From: Gammaproteobacteria bacterium
Lineage (GTDB): Bacteria; Pseudomonadota; Gammaproteobacteria; Steroidobacterales; JABDLF01
Assembly (NCBI GenBank): GCA_013003115.1
Contig: JABDLF010000115.1
Coordinates: 1-34,692, forward strand
Direction: 5' to 3'
DNA length: 34,692 nucleotides
Below the pieces are notes generated by a model. It did not search any database and was not told where the DNA came from. It saw only the letters and a list, made by a program, of their open reading frames with translations. This document shows positions 31,661 to 34,692 of the stretch, in pieces (the stretch's first letter is position 1; every line of letters begins with the position of its first letter). The position numbers and the translations under genes are program-made.

Positions 31661-33601
31661 ATGAGCAAGGTCTATAAAGTAGATCCGGCCATCGCGGCGC
31701 GTGCCCTGGTCGACGAAAAGCGCTACCTCGAGATGTACCGGCATTCCATAGAAGACGGCGAGGCCTTCTGGCGTGAGCAGGGGCGGCGGGTAAGCTGGAT
31801 AAAGCCATTTTCGAAAGTAAAAGATATCTCTTTATCCAAAGACGATCTGCATATTCGCTGGTATTACGACGGCACGCTGAACGTCTGCGCGAACTGCGTT
31901 GATCGTCACCTTCCTGAAAAGAAGGATCAGACGGCCATCATCTGGGAAGGCGACTCTCCTGATCGCGATGCGCACATTACCTATGGCGATCTGTATGAGC
32001 GCGTGTGCCGGTTCAGTAATGTTTTAAAGCGTCTGGGCGCCAGCAAAGGCGACCGCATAACGATCTACATGCCCATGATTCCGGAGGCGGCAATCGCCAT
32101 GCTTGCCTGCGCGCGGATTGGTGCCGTGCACTCGGTCGTGTTTGGTGGTTTTTCGCCGGATGCCCTGGCCGGCCGCATCGTCGACTGCAAATCAACCCTG
32201 GTGATCACTGCGGACGAGGGGCTGCGCGGCGGCAAAAAGGTACCGCTCAAGAAAAACGTGGACGCCGCTATGGGCAAGCCTGGCGCGGACATTGTCAGCA
32301 AGGTTTTGGTGGTCAGGAACACTGGCGCAGAAATACCGTGGTCCAATGGCCGCGACGCCTGGCTGCACGAAGAAGAAAAGCAGGTCGATGCCGAGTGCCC
32401 GCCAGAGGAAATGGGCGCCGAGGATCCCCTGTTTATCCTCTACACGTCAGGTTCGACGGGCAAACCAAAGGGCGTGCTGCACACGACAGCCGGTTACCTG
32501 GTCTATGCCTCCATTACCCATCAATATGTATTTGATTATCATCCGGGTGATATCTACTGGTGCACGGCCGACGTTGGCTGGGTTACCGGGCATTCCTACA
32601 TCGTCTACGGGCCACTCGCCAACGCTGCGACGACGCTGATGTTTGAGGGCGTGCCGAATTACCCCGACACCAGCCGATTCTGGCAGGTATGCGACAAGCA
32701 CAAGGTCAATATTTTCTACACAGCGCCCACCGCTATCCGGGCTCTGATGCGCGACGGTGATGAGCCGGTGAAAAAGACGTCACGCAAAACACTGCGCGTG
32801 CTGGGCACCGTGGGTGAGCCCATTAACCCTGAGGCCTGGGAGTGGTACTACAACGTTGTCGGTGACGGCCGCTGTCCCATTGTGGATACCTGGTGGCAGA
32901 CGGAGACAGGAGGCATTCTGATCAGTCCTCTGCCCGGCGCGACAGATCTGAAGCCGGGGTCTGCCACGCTGCCATTGTTCGGCATCAAGCCGGCGATCGT
33001 CGACGGAGAGGGCAAAGCACTGAGCGGCGAGGCAGAGGGTAACCTGATCATTACCGACAGCTGGCCGGGTCAGATGCGTACCGTCTACGGCGATCACGAG
33101 CGGTTTGTTGAAACGTATTTTTCGACTTTTCCCGGCAACTACTTCACAGGGGACGGTGCGCGTCGCGATGAGGATGGCTATTACTGGATCACCGGCCGCG
33201 TCGATGACGTACTGAATATCTCGGGGCATCGCATGGGCACCGCCGAGGTCGAAAGTGCGCTGGTGCTGCATAAGGCGGTTGCCGAGGCGGCCGTCGTGGG
33301 CTATCCGCACGAGATCAAGGGGCAGGGCATTTATGCCTACGTCACGCTGGTCTCAGGCGTTGATCCGAGCGATGAGCTATTAACTGAGCTGCGCCAGATA
33401 GTGCGCAAGGAAATCGGACCGATTGCGACGCCTGACCTGATCCAGTGGGCGCCAGGCTTGCCCAAGACACGCTCCGGCAAGATCATGCGCCGCATCCTGC
33501 GCAAGATCGCTGCAAATAACTACAAGGATTTGGGAGACACCTCGACACTGGCGGAACCCGCCGTGGTTGAAGACCTGATAAACAATCGATTGAATCGCTG
33601 A
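31661..33601 (+). CDS. acs: Acetyl-CoA synthetase (AMP-forming)
   Basis: Acs activates acetate to acetyl-CoA through acetyl-AMP, letting cells scavenge low acetate. The 646-residue enzyme carries the adenylation core [14 protein letters not shown] (about 260-273), WWQTETGG, the hinge region [18 protein letters not shown], and the C-terminal lysine in [13 protein letters not shown] (about 607) that is acetylated to switch the enzyme off in other bacteria. The length is close to E. coli Acs (652). The neighbours are a small membrane protein and an SLC13-type carrier; the usual yjcH-actP acetate permease pair is not present next to it. Confidence 0.95.
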   Translation: MSKVYKVDPAIAARALVDEKRYLEMYRHSIEDGEAFWREQGRRVSWIKPFSKVKDISLSKDDLHIRWYYDGTLNVCANCVDRHLPEKKDQTAIIWEGDSPDRDAHITYGDLYERVCRFSNVLKRLGASKGDRITIYMPMIPEAAIAMLACARIGAVHSVVFGGFSPDALAGRIVDCKSTLVITADEGLRGGKKVPLKKNVDAAMGKPGADIVSKVLVVRNTGAEIPWSNGRDAWLHEEEKQVDAECPPEEMGAEDPLFILYTSGSTGKPKGVLHTTAGYLVYASITHQYVFDYHPGDIYWCTADVGWVTGHSYIVYGPLANAATTLMFEGVPNYPDTSRFWQVCDKHKVNIFYTAPTAIRALMRDGDEPVKKTSRKTLRVLGTVGEPINPEAWEWYYNVVGDGRCPIVDTWWQTETGGILISPLPGATDLKPGSATLPLFGIKPAIVDGEGKALSGEAEGNLIITDSWPGQMRTVYGDHERFVETYFSTFPGNYFTGDGARRDEDGYYWITGRVDDVLNISGHRMGTAEVESALVLHKAVAEAAVVGYPHEIKGQGIYAYVTLVSGVDPSDELLTELRQIVRKEIGPIATPDLIQWAPGLPKTRSGKIMRRILRKIAANNYKDLGDTSTLAEPAVVEDLINNRLNR

Positions 33602-33658
33602 CCGGAGGTAGGGGGATTCAACGGCTGTTTCGGCAGCTTGCGGATCTTCTGGTTGGTT

Positions 33659-33835
33659 ATGAAAAAGAAGCCGCGTATGCAGGACATGGCATTCATGTCC
33701 GTTGCCGTGCTGGCAGTCGTTGCCTGCATTTACTTCCCGGTGCCGACCTGGATGTTGATCTTTTCAATTATGGTCCTGGTGGTTGTCCTGATCGGGGTGC
33801 TCGGCAATCTGGGTCTTTTTGAGCGGCAGCCATAG
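33659..33835 (+). CDS. Small membrane protein, two predicted helices (58 aa)
   Basis: I do not recognise a family. After a basic start (MKKKPRMQD) come two hydrophobic helices separated by a short PVPTW turn (about residues 13-29 and 32-51), then a short GLFERQP tail. This predicts a hairpin inner-membrane protein with both ends in the cytoplasm. The frame is open to a TTG at 33638, and an ATG at 33677 is a further option; none has a clear ribosome binding site. It follows acs by 57 bases, on the same strand. It is not YjcH, which is longer and partner to ActP. Composition and position support a real gene, but the function is unknown. Confidence 0.55.
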   Translation: MKKKPRMQDMAFMSVAVLAVVACIYFPVPTWMLIFSIMVLVVVLIGVLGNLGLFERQP

Positions 33836-33911
33836 AGCGGTCATTCATAAGTCGTGGCGACTGGCGCTAACCTACCCGTGTTAGTCTGATTCGCGAGCGC
33901 AAGGGGGCACG

Positions 33912-34692
33912 ATGACCAAAGAATCGGAGGCGAGCGAACCTACCTATAAAAAGGTCGGACTGCTGCTTGGTCCGGCGGTGTTTATCGTGATGTTGATGTC
34001 ACCGGCACCGGAAAGCCTCGGCGATGCCGGTTGGCGCACGGCCGCCGTCGGTTTGTGGATGGCAATCTGGTGGGCGACGGAAGCCATCCCGGTTGCTGTG
34101 ACCGCCTTGCTGCCCCTGGTGCTGTTTCCGCTGCTCGGCATTAAAGGAATGCGCGAGACCGCGGCGCCTTTTGCAAACCCCATCATTTATCTTTTCCTGG
34201 GTGGCTTTCTCGTCGCGCTGGCCATCGAGCGCTGGGACCTCCACCGTCGCATTGCATTGACGATCCTGCATTTCACCGGGGCCAACGCGCGCTCGCTGAT
34301 CGGTGGATTCATGCTTGCAGCAGCCATGCTCAGCATGTGGGTTACCAATACCTCGACCACTCTTATGATTCTCCCCATCGCGATTTCAGTGATCGCGGTG
34401 ATCAATAGCTCAATAACGGAATTGAGCGAAAAAGAGCGCAGCAATTTCCAGGTGGCCCTGGTGCTGGGCGTTGCTTACGGCGCGACAATTGGTGGCGTTG
34501 CGACGCTCGTGGGCACGCCGCCAAACGCCTTCCTGGCATCGTTCATGAAGCAGGAGTTTGATGTCGCAATTGGCTTTGGCCAGTGGATGCTGGTGGGGCT
34601 GCCCATCACTGCCGTTATGCTGCCGCTTGCCTGGCAGTCGTTGACGCGAGTCGTTTTTCCAGTGGACTTCCATACTTCCGGTGCCGCCAAAG
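33912..34692 (+). CDS. SLC13/DASS-family sodium:carboxylate symporter, N-terminal part
   Basis: The reading frame stays open to the right edge of the window, so about 260 residues are visible of an expected 450-500. The hydrophobic protein contains WWATEAIPVAVTALLPLVLFP, the family's helix with a conserved TE-P pattern, YLFLGGFLVALAIERW, and the substrate-binding tip WVTNTSTTLMILPI, which corresponds to the first SNT motif. A second loop GVATLVGTPPNAF is also typical. Homologues take up succinate, malate, citrate or sulfate with sodium; the substrate here is not decidable. GGGGG lies six bases before the ATG at 33912. The second SNT motif would be outside the window. Its place after acs suggests a role in organic acid uptake. 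Confidence 0.88.
   Translation, partial: MTKESEASEPTYKKVGLLLGPAVFIVMLMSPAPESLGDAGWRTAAVGLWMAIWWATEAIPVAVTALLPLVLFPLLGIKGMRETAAPFANPIIYLFLGGFLVALAIERWDLHRRIALTILHFTGANARSLIGGFMLAAAMLSMWVTNTSTTLMILPIAISVIAVINSSITELSEKERSNFQVALVLGVAYGATIGGVATLVGTPPNAFLASFMKQEFDVAIGFGQWMLVGLPITAVMLPLAWQSLTRVVFPVDFHTSGAAK

Noticed and set aside
33867-33884. Short CTAAC/GTTAG inverted repeat before the SLC13 gene
   Set aside because: Only five base pairs with an eight-base loop; too weak to call an operator or terminator.

Overview
The window is a contiguous stretch of a gammaproteobacterial chromosome. The evidence is the fabD-fabG-acpP-fabF...pabC-mltG-tmk-holB-pilZ string, a Gsp-type type II secretion operon, rhombosortase, a FadI/FadJ pair and an Acs of the enterobacterial/pseudomonad type. 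Coding density is high, DNA is moderately GC-rich, and genes are often joined by ATGA/GTGA/TAATG overlaps. The exact genus cannot be read from the sequence; a free-living, probably aquatic lineage outside the model enterics is my inference. I see no insertion sequence, prophage, CRISPR array, tRNA or rRNA.

Layout. 1-152: start of a truncated alpha/beta hydrolase (minus). 153-566: no convincing gene, but a perfect CRP-type palindrome (511-526) and a minus-strand terminator-like hairpin. 567-800: small unknown protein. 848-1459: MobA/MocA-like nucleotidyltransferase (minus). 1638-2825: ExeA-type AAA ATPase fused to an FHA domain. 3062-9191: translationally coupled AddB-like nuclease and AddA-like helicase-nuclease. 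9177-14761: T2SS half-operon gspGHIJKLMN (minus), with the helicase and gspN overlapping tail to tail. 14855-15478: rhombosortase, divergent from gspG. 15500-18940: fatty acid synthesis genes fabD, fabG, acpP, fabF, with a strong hairpin between acpP and fabF. 18968-24153: pabB, pabC, mltG, tmk, holB, pilZ, almost all overlapping. 24202-25263: cyclic-nucleotide-binding/rhodanese protein (minus). 25404-29189: fadI-fadJ-yciA-like beta-oxidation operon (minus). 29351-30097: endonuclease/exonuclease/phosphatase-family protein (minus). 30367-31566: membrane diguanylate cyclase. 31661-33601: acetyl-CoA synthetase. 33659-33835: small membrane protein. 33912-end: SLC13/DASS transporter, truncated by the window edge.

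How the parts work together. The fab/pab/mltG/tmk/holB block supplies lipids, folate precursor, a peptidoglycan-processing enzyme and DNA precursors and replication parts, a growth-linked housekeeping group. Rhombosortase processes GlyGly-CTERM proteins, which in known systems are exported by T2SS, so its position head to head with gspG is functionally coherent. FadI, FadJ, the thioesterase and Acs together handle fatty acid and acetate carbon, and the SLC13 carrier probably brings in a dicarboxylate-type substrate. Three genes carry nucleotide-signalling domains (PilZ, cNMP-binding, GGDEF), and one carries an FHA phosphothreonine-reading domain.

The points most worth a second look are the FHA-fused ExeA ATPase, the CRP-type site with its small unknown protein and possible divergent transcript, the Asp-rich tail on GspI, the rhombosortase/T2SS linkage, and a PabB that lacks the lysine nucleophile of the E. 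coli enzyme. I did not find a clearly new multi-gene system; most of the window is well-known core metabolism.
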